Source of the DNA: CALCMJ01 sp964475415
GTDB taxonomy: Bacteria; Bacteroidota; Bacteroidia; Chitinophagales; Saprospiraceae
Direction: 5' to 3'
NCBI GenBank assembly: GCA_964475415.1
Contig: CAYYWZ010000057.1
Span: 1 to 25,919, forward strand
DNA: 25,919 nucleotides
This document shows positions 1 through 8,945 of the stretch, in pieces (position 1 is the first letter of the stretch; the number at the start of each line of letters is the position of its first letter). Position numbers and translations under genes: made by a program. The notes beneath the pieces are model-generated. The model was not told the origin of the DNA, made no database searches, and was given only the letters and a program-made list of their open reading frames with translations.

Positions 1-1227
1 GTCTTCCAAGATGGGAAATATATCAATTCATTTCATGAAAACAAACGGGCTTTTTTAGTTCAGATTTGCGATAATACTTATGAAGTCGTTGATTCTTTTA
101 TAAATACTTTAGATCCCGAAAGGCCAATTCAAATTACTGAATACTTCATAGATGAAAATCAAGAGTTATGGTACAGTGGAGTAGATTCTAGGATCATATC
201 TAATCCCCCTTTAGTTAGAGAGACTAGAGTTTTTATAACAAAATGGTCGGATCCTAGTCAACATTTTGAGATGAAAAATCCTATCTCCAAAGCCACTGGA
301 GGAAACTTGGTGCCAATGTCACAAGGTTATCTATTCTATACAAGAGCTCAAAATCCTGGTTTCCCAACTCCTGAAGGATGGGGACCTGAGAGCTACTTCT
401 TTAAGGTTAGTGAAAATGGAGATATAATGGATGAGATAAAGACAGATCCATCAGACCAATTAGATGCCGCAAGTGATATTTTTAGAAATGAAGATGATAC
501 TTTCATCATGTGTGGTTTAGAAGCTAAAAAAGACCCCAATGGCTCAGGTAAAGTGATTCGTCCTATTGTATACAAGTTTTCTTTTGAGAACGGAATAGAA
601 TGGAAAGTAAATCCTTATGGACCAGAATGGACTAGCTCTTATGAAAGACTTAAACAAATTATTCCTTCAACAGATGGAGAAGGATATATCGTATTAGGAG
701 AAGATTACATAACGGATAGCCTTGGCACCTATATTGCTGCTACCCTTTCAAAAATTGCTCACGATGGCTCCCTAGTCTGGGTCAAATATTACAATAGTGG
801 CTATAATGGCATCCATAGAACTTATGATGTGCAAACTTATCTAGACGGATATATTTTTGTAGGAGATGTTTTTAATCTCGTAGATTTTCCTGAAGATAAT
901 ACTAGTTTCTATGGCTGGATGGTCTACGTCAATAAGGATGGTGACTTCGATAAGCTGAGTTCCAATATTGGAATTCCATTAGATGTAAATCTAAAATTTA
1001 ATCTATATCCTAATCCTACTGCAGATATATTATATATTAAAGAAGATTTAGACCAAGGGTATAGTTATGATAAACTAGAAATAATAGATATAATAGGTCA
1101 GAGTATGATAAAGTTACCAAACAAAGGGAAAAGAATAGATATTTCAGTTCTACAAGCAGGTCAATATTTTATAAACTTCTATGAAAAAGGAAAGATTGTT
1201 GGTACAGAGAAATTCACAAAGACTTAA
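1..1227 (+). CDS. T9SS type A sorting domain-containing protein (5' end missing)
   Basis: The frame is open from base 1, so the first methionine at 271 is almost certainly internal and the true start lies left of the window; 408 residues are visible. The last ~75 residues are a typical type IX secretion type A sorting domain: a YPNPT motif near residue 337, then an IIDIIGQ strand and a closing sequence of the form LQAGQYFINFYEKGKIVGTEKF. In this family the domain directs export across the outer membrane and is then removed, leaving the protein secreted or surface-attached. The part before it has repeated strands with aromatic and glycine residues (YKFSFENGIEW, LSKIAHDGSLVWVKYY), resembling beta-propeller proteins of Bacteroidota, but I see no catalytic motif. 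Function beyond secretion is unknown. The TAA stop is followed by ~220 bases without a recognisable gene. Confidence 0.88.
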   Translation, partial: VFQDGKYINSFHENKRAFLVQICDNTYEVVDSFINTLDPERPIQITEYFIDENQELWYSGVDSRIISNPPLVRETRVFITKWSDPSQHFEMKNPISKATGGNLVPMSQGYLFYTRAQNPGFPTPEGWGPESYFFKVSENGDIMDEIKTDPSDQLDAASDIFRNEDDTFIMCGLEAKKDPNGSGKVIRPIVYKFSFENGIEWKVNPYGPEWTSSYERLKQIIPSTDGEGYIVLGEDYITDSLGTYIAATLSKIAHDGSLVWVKYYNSGYNGIHRTYDVQTYLDGYIFVGDVFNLVDFPEDNTSFYGWMVYVNKDGDFDKLSSNIGIPLDVNLKFNLYPNPTADILYIKEDLDQGYSYDKLEIIDIIGQSMIKLPNKGKRIDISVLQAGQYFINFYEKGKIVGTEKFTKT

Positions 1228-1450
1228 GCGGTATTGTTCTGAAATATATTCACATTGTTGATCAAATTATAAATCATAATAAACTTTTGTTATTCAGTCA
1301 TTAAAAACTTACGAGGTCTCGACGTTGAATTTATTGCAAAAGGTTCGGAGAATATCTATCTTTATAAGGATAGTATATATGCTGTTTAAAATTGAAGAAT
1401 GATAAATGTTTGCTAGATGTATGTCAGAATGTTTGTCAGATTGAGTGGAT

Positions 1451-1480
1451 AAAAAAAGAGAGTATCGTTTGATACTCCCT
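1451..1480 (-). terminator. Rho-independent terminator of the tRNA unit
   Basis: Bases 1460-1466 (GAGTATC) pair perfectly with 1471-1477 (GATACTC) around a 4-base loop. Read on the minus strand the hairpin is followed by seven T residues (the A run at 1451-1457). It lies 8 bases past the CCA end of the tRNA gene, as expected for termination of that transcript. Confidence 0.8.
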
Positions 1481-1490
1481 ATTTTACTGG

Positions 1491-1564
1491 TGGTTCCACA
1501 AGGGCTCGAACCTTGGACCCTCTGATTATGAGTCAGATGCTCTAACCAACTGAGCTATGGAACC
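1491..1564 (-). tRNA. tRNA-Met(CAT), elongator type
   Basis: The minus strand folds as a full cloverleaf: acceptor stem GGTTCCA/TGGAACC, D arm GCTC/GAGC, anticodon stem TCTGA/TCAGA with loop CTCATAA (anticodon CAT), T arm CAAGG/CCTTG with loop TTCGAGC, and discriminator A. The CCA tail is encoded (1488-1490). The G1:C72 pair and the absence of a three-G:C anticodon stem exclude initiator tRNA. A CAT anticodon can also belong to tRNA-Ile2, modified to lysidine by TilS; the anticodon stem and variable loop (GGGTC) look more like elongator Met, but this cannot be settled by eye. It has its own promoter and terminator. Confidence 0.93.
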
Positions 1565-1583
1565 GCTTTGTTATAAAGCAGCG

Positions 1584-1613
1584 CAAAGTTATATATTTTC
1601 TGGAAGTTGTCAA
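1584..1613 (-). promoter_or_regulatory. Bacteroidota-type promoter of the tRNA-Met gene
   Basis: On the minus strand TTG (1613-1611) is followed after exactly 19 bases by TAACTTTG (1591-1584), a full match to the TTG / TAnnTTTG consensus used by the primary sigma factor of this phylum. The -7 element ends 20 bases upstream of the tRNA 5' end, which predicts a very short leader. Confidence 0.78.
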
Positions 1614-1637
1614 GATTATTTATTATTTATTATTTAT

Positions 1638-4600
1638 TTATTGATCCTTATTCCAGCCTGCTGGGCGCTTCCATCTTACGGGTGCTTCGGGTTCTGGCTT
1701 CAGCTCATATTCTTCTGATTCTAAAAGCCTTAGTGCTTCTTCTACAGCTGCCTCTAACTGAGGATCTCTCCCTTCCATGGTAATCTTTGGATCCTGGATG
1801 ACTTCTATATCCGGACTAACACCTTCTCCTTCTACAGACCATTCTCCGTCTAGATCAAAAAATCCACCTCTAGGAGCAACCATACGTCCGCCATCAACAA
1901 ACAATGGTGTATCCCATGTTCCTACCAATCCGCCCCAGGTTCTTGTTCCCACTAGAGGACCTAATTTTTTGAGCTTAAACATATAGGGAAGTAGATCTCC
2001 TCCTGAACCTGCACGCTCATTTATAATCATAACCTTAGGTCCCCAGATTCCAGATATAGGAGCCGTCCATGGTCGGTTATGTTCTGTCTTACTGTTAAAG
2101 TATCCGATAGGTTCTCTACTCATCACATCGATCATATAGTCTGCTGCAGAACCTCCCCCATTGTTTCGCTCATCTATAATCACGCCTTTCTTGTCCTGTT
2201 GAGAAAAGTAGTACCTATTGAAATTTGTAAACCCTACTCCAGAAGTATTTGGCACATATACATAAGCTAATTTGTTATCAGATAACTCCGCGACTTTTCT
2301 GCGATTATCTTCCATCCATCCAATATTCCTCAGGCCGCTTTCATTGGCCACAGGAACAACTGTTACCTCGTGTGTTTTTCCAGCGCTATCTCTCTTAATA
2401 GACAACTGGATCTGCTTACCTGCAGTCTCTTCGAAATAAGCATAAATATTTTCAGAGCCTTCTACCTTTTTACCATTGACAGATGTAATATAATCTCCCT
2501 CCTTGACATCTAAACCTGGCATATAAAGAGGTGCCCTAACATCTGGATTCCATGTTTCTCCAGAATAAATTTTGCTGATTTTATATAGGCCATTTTCATT
2601 GACATAATCAGCACCCAATAATCCTATGCCTACTCTATCGATGTCAGGCATATCTCCCCCTCTTACAAAAGAATGACCCACGGCTACTTCACCACTCATT
2701 ATATCTACAACATAGTTCAGATCTGTTCTATGTCTAACGTGATCTATCCACGGAGCATACCAGTCCCAAACTTGCTGCCAAGGTGCGCCGTGCACATTAT
2801 CAACATATAGATAATCCCTCATAAATCGCCATCCTTCCTTGAATATCTGCTTATACTCTTGTGTAGGATTGATTTTTATTTTTATGTCAATGTCGAGGCG
2901 ATCATCTTCTGGACTAGCAACACCAGCTAGAGAGGAAATAAACCAAGATCCACTTTTGCTGTAGACAGCATGTTCTCCATTATAAGAACTACTCCAGTAA
3001 TTTACACCACCAGTATATTCTTCTAGCTTATCATCACTAGCATTATAATTGTGTACAACTACTCCGTCCTCAGAAGATTCTAAAATCATGACATGATTTT
3101 CTGGCCCTCTTTCTAAACCTATATATTCACCCTGTACTTTTGAGATTGCTACGGTACGATATTGTATCTGATTAACATCTATAGCCTTCATAGTTTCGGC
3201 TTGATCTTTTTCTTTATCATCTTCTTCCTTTTTTTCTTCGTCACTCTTGGGGGACAAGGGGGAATTACCATCATTATGTAAAACAGTGAGGTAGAGACTC
3301 CGTGTAACAGAAGGATCATAAGAACTCATATCTAACCATCCTGAGCTCAGGCCATAATTTGTGCTTACCAGATAGTATAAATATTTTCCCGACTGATCAA
3401 AAACAGGTGTAACAATATCAGCAAGTCCTTCTGTTATCTGTTCCTTTTTACTGAGCTTAGTATCATATAAAAAGACAGATTTGAAGTGGCTTGCCTGCTG
3501 TTTTACATAAGCGATATATCTGCTATCAGGAGACCATACTGGATTAAATGTTCTGTTAGGATGTGCATACTCATCGGTGTCTACTTTCTTACTGTTACCT
3601 GTAGTAATATTCGTAATCCATATATTGTAATCTGTATCTGTAAATGCAATATACTTACCGTCAGGAGACCAATCAGGTCTATAATAGAAGGTGCCCGCAG
3701 GCATATCTATCGTTTTCTGAATAGCGCCTTTTTGATCTGCGATAATCATCTGATACTCTCCAGATCGATCGCTGAAATAAGCTACCTTATCTCCTTCAGG
3801 GCTCCAGATCGGTGTTCTATCTGCAGCTCCAGAACTATTAGTAAGGTTCCGGGGAGAACCATCTTTTTTTGGCACTGTAATTATTTCTCCTCTGCTCTCA
3901 AAGATAGCTCGCTTTCCATTGGGAGATACATTAGCATTAGATAACTGACCTGCACTCACATTTTCCCATCTAGGTCTAGAAAAATTCATGTCGCCACTTA
4001 CCTGTATATCGAGTTGTGTTGCAGATGTATTTCCAGCTGCTAATAGATGCAGATATCCTCCCTGCTCGTAGATCATATCACCACCGAAAGCATCTAGACT
4101 TTTGACATCAAAAACCTTATGATTGGTAATTTGTGTTTCTTTTTTTGACGCCATATCGTAAGACCAAATATTACTAGCAAAATCTCGCTCCGATAAATAA
4201 TATACTTTATCGTTTACCCACACTGGATCCATATGTCTTTCTTTGTCTGTCTGAGGTGTTCTTACAAGATCTCCTGTTTGTAAATTTTGTATCCATATGG
4301 GCATCGCTTGCCCACCTCGGTAATTTCTCCATTCAGCATCCCATGCAACGATAGGAGCATAGGCAAGATATTTTCCATCAGCAGAGATTTCTCCATATGC
4401 AGATCGTTTGACCGGCAAGGCAGTAGGTAGACCGCCATCTGTTCCTATAGTGTAGAATGAACTAGATTTTGATGGATGAGCGTGACGAGATGATCTGAAG
4501 AGTACTTCCCCTTCTGGTGTCCATCCTTGAACAATATCTTGGTCTGGATGCCACGTAAGTCTTGCAGGAGATCCACCTTCGGAAGAAACAATATATACAT

Positions 4601-4859
4601 CTGTATTTCCATCATACTGTCCCGAAAAAGCAATCCACTTCCCGTCATCAGAATAGTGAGGATTAGACTCATATCCTTCATTAGTCGTCAGTCTGATAGC
4701 TTTACCTCCTGTTCTTTCTACCTGCCATAAGTCATTAGCATATACAAATACAATATTTGTCGCAGATAGGCTAGGTTGCCTAAGTAGTTGAGTTCCTTGA
4801 CCAAAAATTACATTACAGAAAAGGAAAGCGATAAGGCTAATAATTATCTTATTCATCAT
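1638..4859 (-). CDS. Tricorn-like S41 family protease with PD40 propeller and PDZ domain
   Basis: A 1073-residue exported protein. An N-terminal signal peptide ends near FGQG. Residues ~30-540 hold repeated PD40/TolB-like propeller units (PHYSDDGKWIAFSG, PIWSPEGDKVAYFSDRSGEYQM, PDWSPDGKYIAFTDTD). An acidic/lysine-rich linker (~539-555) follows, then a tricorn core, a PDZ-like segment (~770-850, LDVKEGDYITSVNGKKV) and the S41 peptidase domain. Catalytic residues are visible by comparison with archaeal tricorn: His729 (VGHSF), nucleophile Ser952 (AGSGGD) and Glu1010 (VEGEG). The Ser-Glu spacing is 58, as in Thermoplasma tricorn (Ser965/Glu1023). It probably degrades peptides in the periplasm. 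It is monocistronic, divergent from the DMT gene, and ends 73 bases before the tRNA. The MM start follows a stop-rich leader without a clear ribosome site; either Met is possible. Confidence 0.93.
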   Translation of the reverse strand: MMNKIIISLIAFLFCNVIFGQGTQLLRQPSLSATNIVFVYANDLWQVERTGGKAIRLTTNEGYESNPHYSDDGKWIAFSGQYDGNTDVYIVSSEGGSPARLTWHPDQDIVQGWTPEGEVLFRSSRHAHPSKSSSFYTIGTDGGLPTALPVKRSAYGEISADGKYLAYAPIVAWDAEWRNYRGGQAMPIWIQNLQTGDLVRTPQTDKERHMDPVWVNDKVYYLSERDFASNIWSYDMASKKETQITNHKVFDVKSLDAFGGDMIYEQGGYLHLLAAGNTSATQLDIQVSGDMNFSRPRWENVSAGQLSNANVSPNGKRAIFESRGEIITVPKKDGSPRNLTNSSGAADRTPIWSPEGDKVAYFSDRSGEYQMIIADQKGAIQKTIDMPAGTFYYRPDWSPDGKYIAFTDTDYNIWITNITTGNSKKVDTDEYAHPNRTFNPVWSPDSRYIAYVKQQASHFKSVFLYDTKLSKKEQITEGLADIVTPVFDQSGKYLYYLVSTNYGLSSGWLDMSSYDPSVTRSLYLTVLHNDGNSPLSPKSDEEKKEEDDKEKDQAETMKAIDVNQIQYRTVAISKVQGEYIGLERGPENHVMILESSEDGVVVHNYNASDDKLEEYTGGVNYWSSSYNGEHAVYSKSGSWFISSLAGVASPEDDRLDIDIKIKINPTQEYKQIFKEGWRFMRDYLYVDNVHGAPWQQVWDWYAPWIDHVRHRTDLNYVVDIMSGEVAVGHSFVRGGDMPDIDRVGIGLLGADYVNENGLYKISKIYSGETWNPDVRAPLYMPGLDVKEGDYITSVNGKKVEGSENIYAYFEETAGKQIQLSIKRDSAGKTHEVTVVPVANESGLRNIGWMEDNRRKVAELSDNKLAYVYVPNTSGVGFTNFNRYYFSQQDKKGVIIDERNNGGGSAADYMIDVMSREPIGYFNSKTEHNRPWTAPISGIWGPKVMIINERAGSGGDLLPYMFKLKKLGPLVGTRTWGGLVGTWDTPLFVDGGRMVAPRGGFFDLDGEWSVEGEGVSPDIEVIQDPKITMEGRDPQLEAAVEEALRLLESEEYELKPEPEAPVRWKRPAGWNKDQ

Positions 4860-5026
4860 TAATTATTTCTAGGGTTAAGTAAGCGAAAAAACCTAATTTT
4901 GTGACGCTTTACAATATAAGAAAATGAAAGCATAATAAGAGGTCCAATATAAATAACAACGAATATGCATTACAAGGCACTAAGAGAAATAATTAAAAAT
5001 CAAGTCACCAATTAAGATCACAGTTT

Positions 5027-5863
5027 ATGGTCAAACCTAAGGCGATTCTTTATATGGTACTTTCTGCACTGGCTTTTACCATTATGAATTCTCTTATCAA
5101 GTCTATAGAAAATCTGTCTGCGATGCAGGTTGTATTTTTCCGCTCTGTAGGATCTGCTGGTATAGGTCTTGCTTATCTAAGAAGAAATAAAATTCCTATA
5201 ATAGGAAAACATCAGGGGCTTCTAATTGCAAGAAGTGTTGTAGGCCTTATAGCAATGACCCTGTTTTTTATGTCTCTAAAGGTTATGCCTATAGCCTCTG
5301 CTATTTCCCTTAGATACACCTCTCCTATCTTTGCTGCTTTTATGGCTATCTATATTTTTAAAGAAAGAATGAGATGGGTGCAGTGGTTGCTTTTTGCCAT
5401 TGCTTTTAGCGGCGTTGTTCTGATTAAAGGTTTTGACAATCGGATTAGCTTTCAAGCTTTTGTGGTAATCATGACCTCCGCTGTTTTTAGTGGGCTCGTA
5501 TATATACTTATCAGAAAATTGACAGACAAAGAACACCCAGTAAGGATAGTTACTTATTTTATGTGTATATCGACAATAGCTGGTGGAATATCTTGCTTGT
5601 TTTCTTGGACATCTCCTTTGCCATCTCAGTGGTGGATATTGATGTCTCTAGGTATATTTGGTTATTTTGGTCAGTATTACATGACCCTTGGCTTGCAATC
5701 TGATGAGACAAGCAAGATTGTCCCGTTCAAATATTCTGAAGCGATCATTACGATTATTGCAGGATGGTTATTTTTCTCGGAATCACAATCTAGTATTGCT
5801 ATTCTTGGAATCTTAATTATCATAGGATCACTAAGTGCATATGCAATGATTGGGAAAAAATAA
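5027..5863 (+). CDS. DMT (EamA) family transporter
   Basis: A 278-residue integral membrane protein with about ten hydrophobic helices arranged as two EamA repeats (~5-135 and ~145-275). Features fitting the drug/metabolite transporter superfamily are the first-helix pattern SALAFTIMNSLIK, the conserved VVFFRS after it, the SLRYTSPIFAAFMA segment closing repeat one with IFKER after it, and the matching PFKYSEAIITIIAGWLFFSE in repeat two. Such proteins export or import small metabolites across the inner membrane; substrate cannot be assigned from sequence. The length is normal for the family. It is divergent from the protease (167-base gap) and convergent with the SRPBCC gene (30-base gap). 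Confidence 0.9.
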   Translation: MVKPKAILYMVLSALAFTIMNSLIKSIENLSAMQVVFFRSVGSAGIGLAYLRRNKIPIIGKHQGLLIARSVVGLIAMTLFFMSLKVMPIASAISLRYTSPIFAAFMAIYIFKERMRWVQWLLFAIAFSGVVLIKGFDNRISFQAFVVIMTSAVFSGLVYILIRKLTDKEHPVRIVTYFMCISTIAGGISCLFSWTSPLPSQWWILMSLGIFGYFGQYYMTLGLQSDETSKIVPFKYSEAIITIIAGWLFFSESQSSIAILGILIIIGSLSAYAMIGKK

Positions 5864-5893
5864 TTGAGACGTAAACCCTAATATTTTATTTAC

Positions 5894-6850
5894 CTAGCTA
5901 TTTTCTGAAACTTCCTTGATATGGTCTAATACTCTATTGTGTATTTTATGAATGATCATATCAGACCATAACCTCCAGTAAAAATCTGGTTTTATATTAT
6001 GATAATACCAAGTTGTCCCTTCTAGTTCTACCCTTCCATTCCCAAGATCTGTAATTTTAAATTGTCCTTTTTTAGAAATAAAGTAATCATGTAGATGAGG
6101 AGAATTGACATCCCAGAAACTTATTTCTCTTAGTGGCTCAGGCTGCTCTAATACATCAAAGGCTAGCAATTCGTTTTCTTCCCAACTTGTAATAGGTTCT
6201 ACAAAGTCGCCAGTATTAAACTGACAAAATCTTATTGCACCAACTCCACTTCCTTCGATCCTTGATTTTATAGGATAAGAAATTCCTATTTTGAATAAGA
6301 ACTCATCAGGCTGATCCAGCTCAGGAAATGCAATTACATTTTGCCACACCGTCTCAGGGCTTGCATTGATAATAGTCTTTGTGATGATTGGTTTTATTGG
6401 AGGAATATTTTTAGTCCCTCTAAAAGCACTAAAAGGAATAAGTACTAAGAGAATCAAAATACTTGGTAGTGCTTGATTTGGTTTTTTCTTAATCAATACA
6501 TAGCCTATCAATGTTCCTACCCAGGTTAAAATTATACCAAAAGGTGCCGCCATAGCAATGCAAATAAGTCCTTCAAGAGCAAAAATAATTAATCCACATG
6601 TAAAAAAAAGCAAGGTAAGAAAACCAATATGTCTAGCTTGTTTTAAAGATATGTCCATACTATATCCTAATATTATGGTGGATAGCATACCCAATAAAAG
6701 CGGTATCAAAACAAATATAGCTATTCCATATTCCCCTAGTCCATAGATAGCCAATATCAAAAGAAGTAGGCAAACAGTCACAGTAGTAAAAACGGCAATC
6801 CATTTTCTCTTTTGTAAATTCTCAGTCAATATGCTTCCAAATATTTCCAT
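5894..6850 (-). CDS. SRPBCC (START/Bet v 1-like) protein with N-terminal membrane helices
   Basis: 318 residues in two parts. Residues ~15-155 hold about five hydrophobic helices. Residues ~155-315 look like an SRPBCC lipid/ligand-binding fold: it opens with TKTIINASPETVWQNV, as in polyketide cyclase/dehydrase-type members, has a central GAIRFCQFNTG.FVEPITSWEENELLAFDV run, then the strand G.FKITDLGNGRVELEGTTWY and a long C-terminal helix (WSDMIIHKIHNRVLDHIKE). No catalytic residue can be named. The domain may bind a hydrophobic ligand at the membrane; the side it faces is not settled. A small membrane protein gene lies 31 bases upstream on the same strand, so the two are probably co-transcribed. 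SRPBCC assignment is good; function is unknown. Confidence 0.82.
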   Translation of the reverse strand: MEIFGSILTENLQKRKWIAVFTTVTVCLLLLILAIYGLGEYGIAIFVLIPLLLGMLSTIILGYSMDISLKQARHIGFLTLLFFTCGLIIFALEGLICIAMAAPFGIILTWVGTLIGYVLIKKKPNQALPSILILLVLIPFSAFRGTKNIPPIKPIITKTIINASPETVWQNVIAFPELDQPDEFLFKIGISYPIKSRIEGSGVGAIRFCQFNTGDFVEPITSWEENELLAFDVLEQPEPLREISFWDVNSPHLHDYFISKKGQFKITDLGNGRVELEGTTWYYHNIKPDFYWRLWSDMIIHKIHNRVLDHIKEVSENS

Positions 6851-6881
6851 AATTTATAAAATCGGAAAAGATAAATTTTCT

Positions 6882-7094
6882 CTAAGGCTCTATCCTCGGT
6901 AGGACAATAAAAACAAAGAGCAACAATAGAAGAAAACTGAGGAGTGACAACTTGTAGATAGATACTATGTTTTTAAAATTAGAACCTTCTGCTTGCCACT
7001 TGTACTCAAATAAAACCTTAATGGTCGCACGTACTAAATCAATAATTAATAGCAAACCAAGGACCAGAAAAATAAACGGCACGTATTCTTTCAT
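6882..7094 (-). CDS. Small two-helix membrane protein, unknown function
   Basis: 70 residues with two strongly hydrophobic segments (about 6-26 and 49-67) separated by a charged loop containing VLFEYKWQAEGSNFKN. I do not recognise a family. It is probably real because it fills the space between neighbours, starts with ATG, has typical membrane protein composition and sits 31 bases upstream of the membrane-anchored SRPBCC gene in the same orientation. It could be a partner subunit of that protein; this is inference from position only. Confidence 0.62.
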   Translation of the reverse strand: MKEYVPFIFLVLGLLLIIDLVRATIKVLFEYKWQAEGSNFKNIVSIYKLSLLSFLLLLLFVFIVLPRIEP

Positions 7095-7131
7095 CTTCTA
7101 AAATAATAATTTTATCTAGAGGATAGGTCAT

Positions 7132-7139
7132 TATCTTTG
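7132..7139 (+). promoter_or_regulatory. Probable -7 element for the TauE/SafE gene
   Basis: TATCTTTG is an exact match to the TAnnTTTG consensus of Bacteroidota and lies in the divergent spacer 61 bases before the ATG at 7201. The upstream element is weak (TTT rather than TTG at about the right distance), so this is a moderate call. Confidence 0.45.
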
Positions 7140-7200
7140 GATAAAATTATCTTAGCTCTGCATCTACTAATTAGATTATGATTAAAAAATAGATTCATTA

Positions 7201-7968
7201 ATGGATAGCCTGCTGTCATTACCTGCTAGTCTTCAGCTCAGTTATACAGAATGGGGCTTAGCAATAATAGCCATACTCATTCTAGGATTTTCAAAATCAG
7301 GTATTAAAGGTGTAGCCATTATTTGCGTAACCTTACTTGCCTTAGTATTTGGAAGTAAGTCCTCTACAGGCATCATCATCCCTATGCTTATTGTAGGTGA
7401 CATTTTTGCAGTAATATATTATAACAAACACTGCAAATGGAAATATCTATTTCAGTTTCTTCCTTGGATGATTGCTGGCGTTCTTCTGGGTGTATTTCTT
7501 GGCAAGGATATGCCTGAGGATGTATTCAAGAAAATAATGAGTATTGTCATTTTTTTAAGTGTAGGTATGATGTATTGGTGGGATCAGCAATCAGAAGTGA
7601 AAATTCCAGAAAGCAAGTGGCTTGCTAGATCGATGGGACTCGCTGCAGGATTTACAACAATGATAGGAAATCTTGCTGGAGCATTTTCCAATATATTTTT
7701 CTTAGCCGTGCGCCTACCCAAGAATGAATTTATAGGCACTGCAGCTTGGTTGTTTTTTATCATCAACTTGTTCAAACTTCCATTTCATATATGGGTTTGG
7801 GAAACCGTAAGTCTAGAAACGCTAGCCATCAACCTACGCTTACTGCCCATACTTGCTATAGGTCTTCTTGTAGGCCTTCAAATTGTCAAAAAAATAAAGG
7901 ATAAAATATTTAGAAAACTTATCTTAATTCTGACTGCCCTTGGAGCGTTACTTATTCTTATACGTTAA
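7201..7968 (+). CDS. TauE/SafE family (sulfite/anion exporter-like) transporter
   Basis: 255 residues, nearly all hydrophobic, with about eight membrane helices. The opening ILGFSKSGIKG and GIIIPMLIVGDIFAV, and the second-half repeat GLAAGFTTMIGNLAGAFSNIFFLAVRLPKNEFIGTAAWLFFIINLFKLP (given here as a region, residues ~143-195), match the TauE/SafE (former DUF81) family. Members export sulfite, sulfoacetate or other organosulfur anions, but most are uncharacterised and substrate cannot be read from sequence. No sulfur metabolism gene is adjacent. The length is typical. It is transcribed away from the small membrane protein and followed after 176 bases by the DUF4199-like gene. Confidence 0.87.
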   Translation: MDSLLSLPASLQLSYTEWGLAIIAILILGFSKSGIKGVAIICVTLLALVFGSKSSTGIIIPMLIVGDIFAVIYYNKHCKWKYLFQFLPWMIAGVLLGVFLGKDMPEDVFKKIMSIVIFLSVGMMYWWDQQSEVKIPESKWLARSMGLAAGFTTMIGNLAGAFSNIFFLAVRLPKNEFIGTAAWLFFIINLFKLPFHIWVWETVSLETLAINLRLLPILAIGLLVGLQIVKKIKDKIFRKLILILTALGALLILIR

Positions 7969-8144
7969 CCGAAAATTGGCATCCATGTTGATTATAATTC
8001 CATTTACAGATTAAATTATCTTACAAATAAATCTAGATTTATTAATTCTTATCGAACATAATTACTCACATAATAGTATAGTATACAATGTTGGGTTAGA
8101 TATATAACAACAGCATTTAAATTTCTTAATTAAAAATAATAAAC

Positions 8145-8612
8145 ATGAAATCCACAACTAAAATAGGCTTAACTGTAGGAATAGCCGCTTCAATATATTT
8201 AGCCATCTTAGCTGTAATTGGAGATTTTGGTGGATCCTTTCTCAAATACGGAAAATACGCTATAATCGTTACTGGTTTAATATACTTCTACAAGCAGAAT
8301 GTAGAGAATTGGAAGTACGAAAAATTTGTAGGAAATTATATAGGATCGTCAATTAATATTTCCTTGATAGGGGGGATTTTAATAGGAATTAGTAATTTGA
8401 TTCTTTTTTATATAGATCCTTCCTTTGCCATACAGAAATACAACCTTTCAGCACAATCTATAGGTCAATTGGCTGTGATAAATGGTGTAATACTAGTGGA
8501 GACAGTTGTATTGGGATTATTAGTTGCCTATGTTATTTATCCATTTTTTAAGAATATTCCTCATGATAATTCACTAAGGCCTTCAAGCCCTAGATCTGAG
8601 ATTGCTGATTAA
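8145..8612 (+). CDS. DUF4199-like four-helix membrane protein
   Basis: 155 residues with four predicted membrane helices: ~8-28, ~32-48, ~66-86 and ~107-130. The pattern (N-terminal KIGLTVGIAASIYLAIL, middle charged segment VENWKYEKFVGNYIGSSINISLIGGILIGI, then FYIDPSFAIQKYN and a last helix ending YPFFKN) fits the DUF4199 family, which is common in Bacteroidota and has no known function. The family call is from pattern memory and is moderate. It is preceded by an AT-rich 176-base leader and followed by a 333-base gap. Confidence 0.7.
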   Translation: MKSTTKIGLTVGIAASIYLAILAVIGDFGGSFLKYGKYAIIVTGLIYFYKQNVENWKYEKFVGNYIGSSINISLIGGILIGISNLILFYIDPSFAIQKYNLSAQSIGQLAVINGVILVETVVLGLLVAYVIYPFFKNIPHDNSLRPSSPRSEIAD

Positions 8613-8945
8613 TAAATTGGGAATTCTAATTACCATCTATTGATATCTAAAAACTTCTAGAAATAAGAAATGAATATAATCTGACTAGATCCTGAATTAA
8701 AATCAAATAAAAATATTTGATTTCATTGCTATAAAGGTTTTTAAACCCTTCTACTAATTATACTTTTTTGGAAACATCATTCAAATCCTAAATAGCACTT
8801 TTAAAAAATTTCAAGATAGATTATATCTTTTCTAAGTTAGTTAGGTCTTTCTACAGCATATATAATATTGATAATGAATACTAATAAAACCCAACTAGAA
8901 AGATTTTAAATCAAAATTTATTTTACTACAAAAAGATCTTGTCCT
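8613..8945. other. Intergenic region, 333 bases, no gene seen
   Basis: AT-rich spacer between convergent genes. It has stops in all frames and no RNA gene that I recognise. The only structure is a 9-base inverted repeat (8700-8708 with 8715-8723) made mostly of A:T pairs and without a following T run, too weak to call a terminator. Confidence 0.6.

Noticed and set aside
271..1227. Complete gene starting at ATG 271
   Set aside because: The same frame is open back to base 1 with protein-like sequence, so the ATG is internal and the gene is cut by the window edge.
1356..1373. CTATC/GATAG hairpin as terminator of the T9SS cargo gene
   Set aside because: Only a five-base stem with an eight-base loop, and no T run follows.
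1417..1440. 12-base tandem repeat (ATGTATGTCAGA / ATGTTTGTCAGA)
   Set aside because: Only two copies with a mismatch and no neighbouring feature; likely chance.
3486..3944. 152-codon open frame on the plus strand
   Set aside because: It lies wholly antisense to the well-supported tricorn-like protease and has no recognisable domain.
4894..4901. TAATTTTG as a promoter for the DMT transporter gene
   Set aside because: The -7 match is exact but no TTG lies at the right distance and the leader would be ~120 bases; too weak to list in AT-rich DNA.
6602..6609. Eight-base homopolymer in the SRPBCC gene as a phase-variation site
   Set aside because: It encodes Phe-Phe within a membrane helix, where T runs are expected, and nothing suggests a switching surface antigen.
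8700..8723. Nine-base inverted repeat as a bidirectional terminator
   Set aside because: Almost all A:T pairs, no T run, and 88 bases past the nearest stop.
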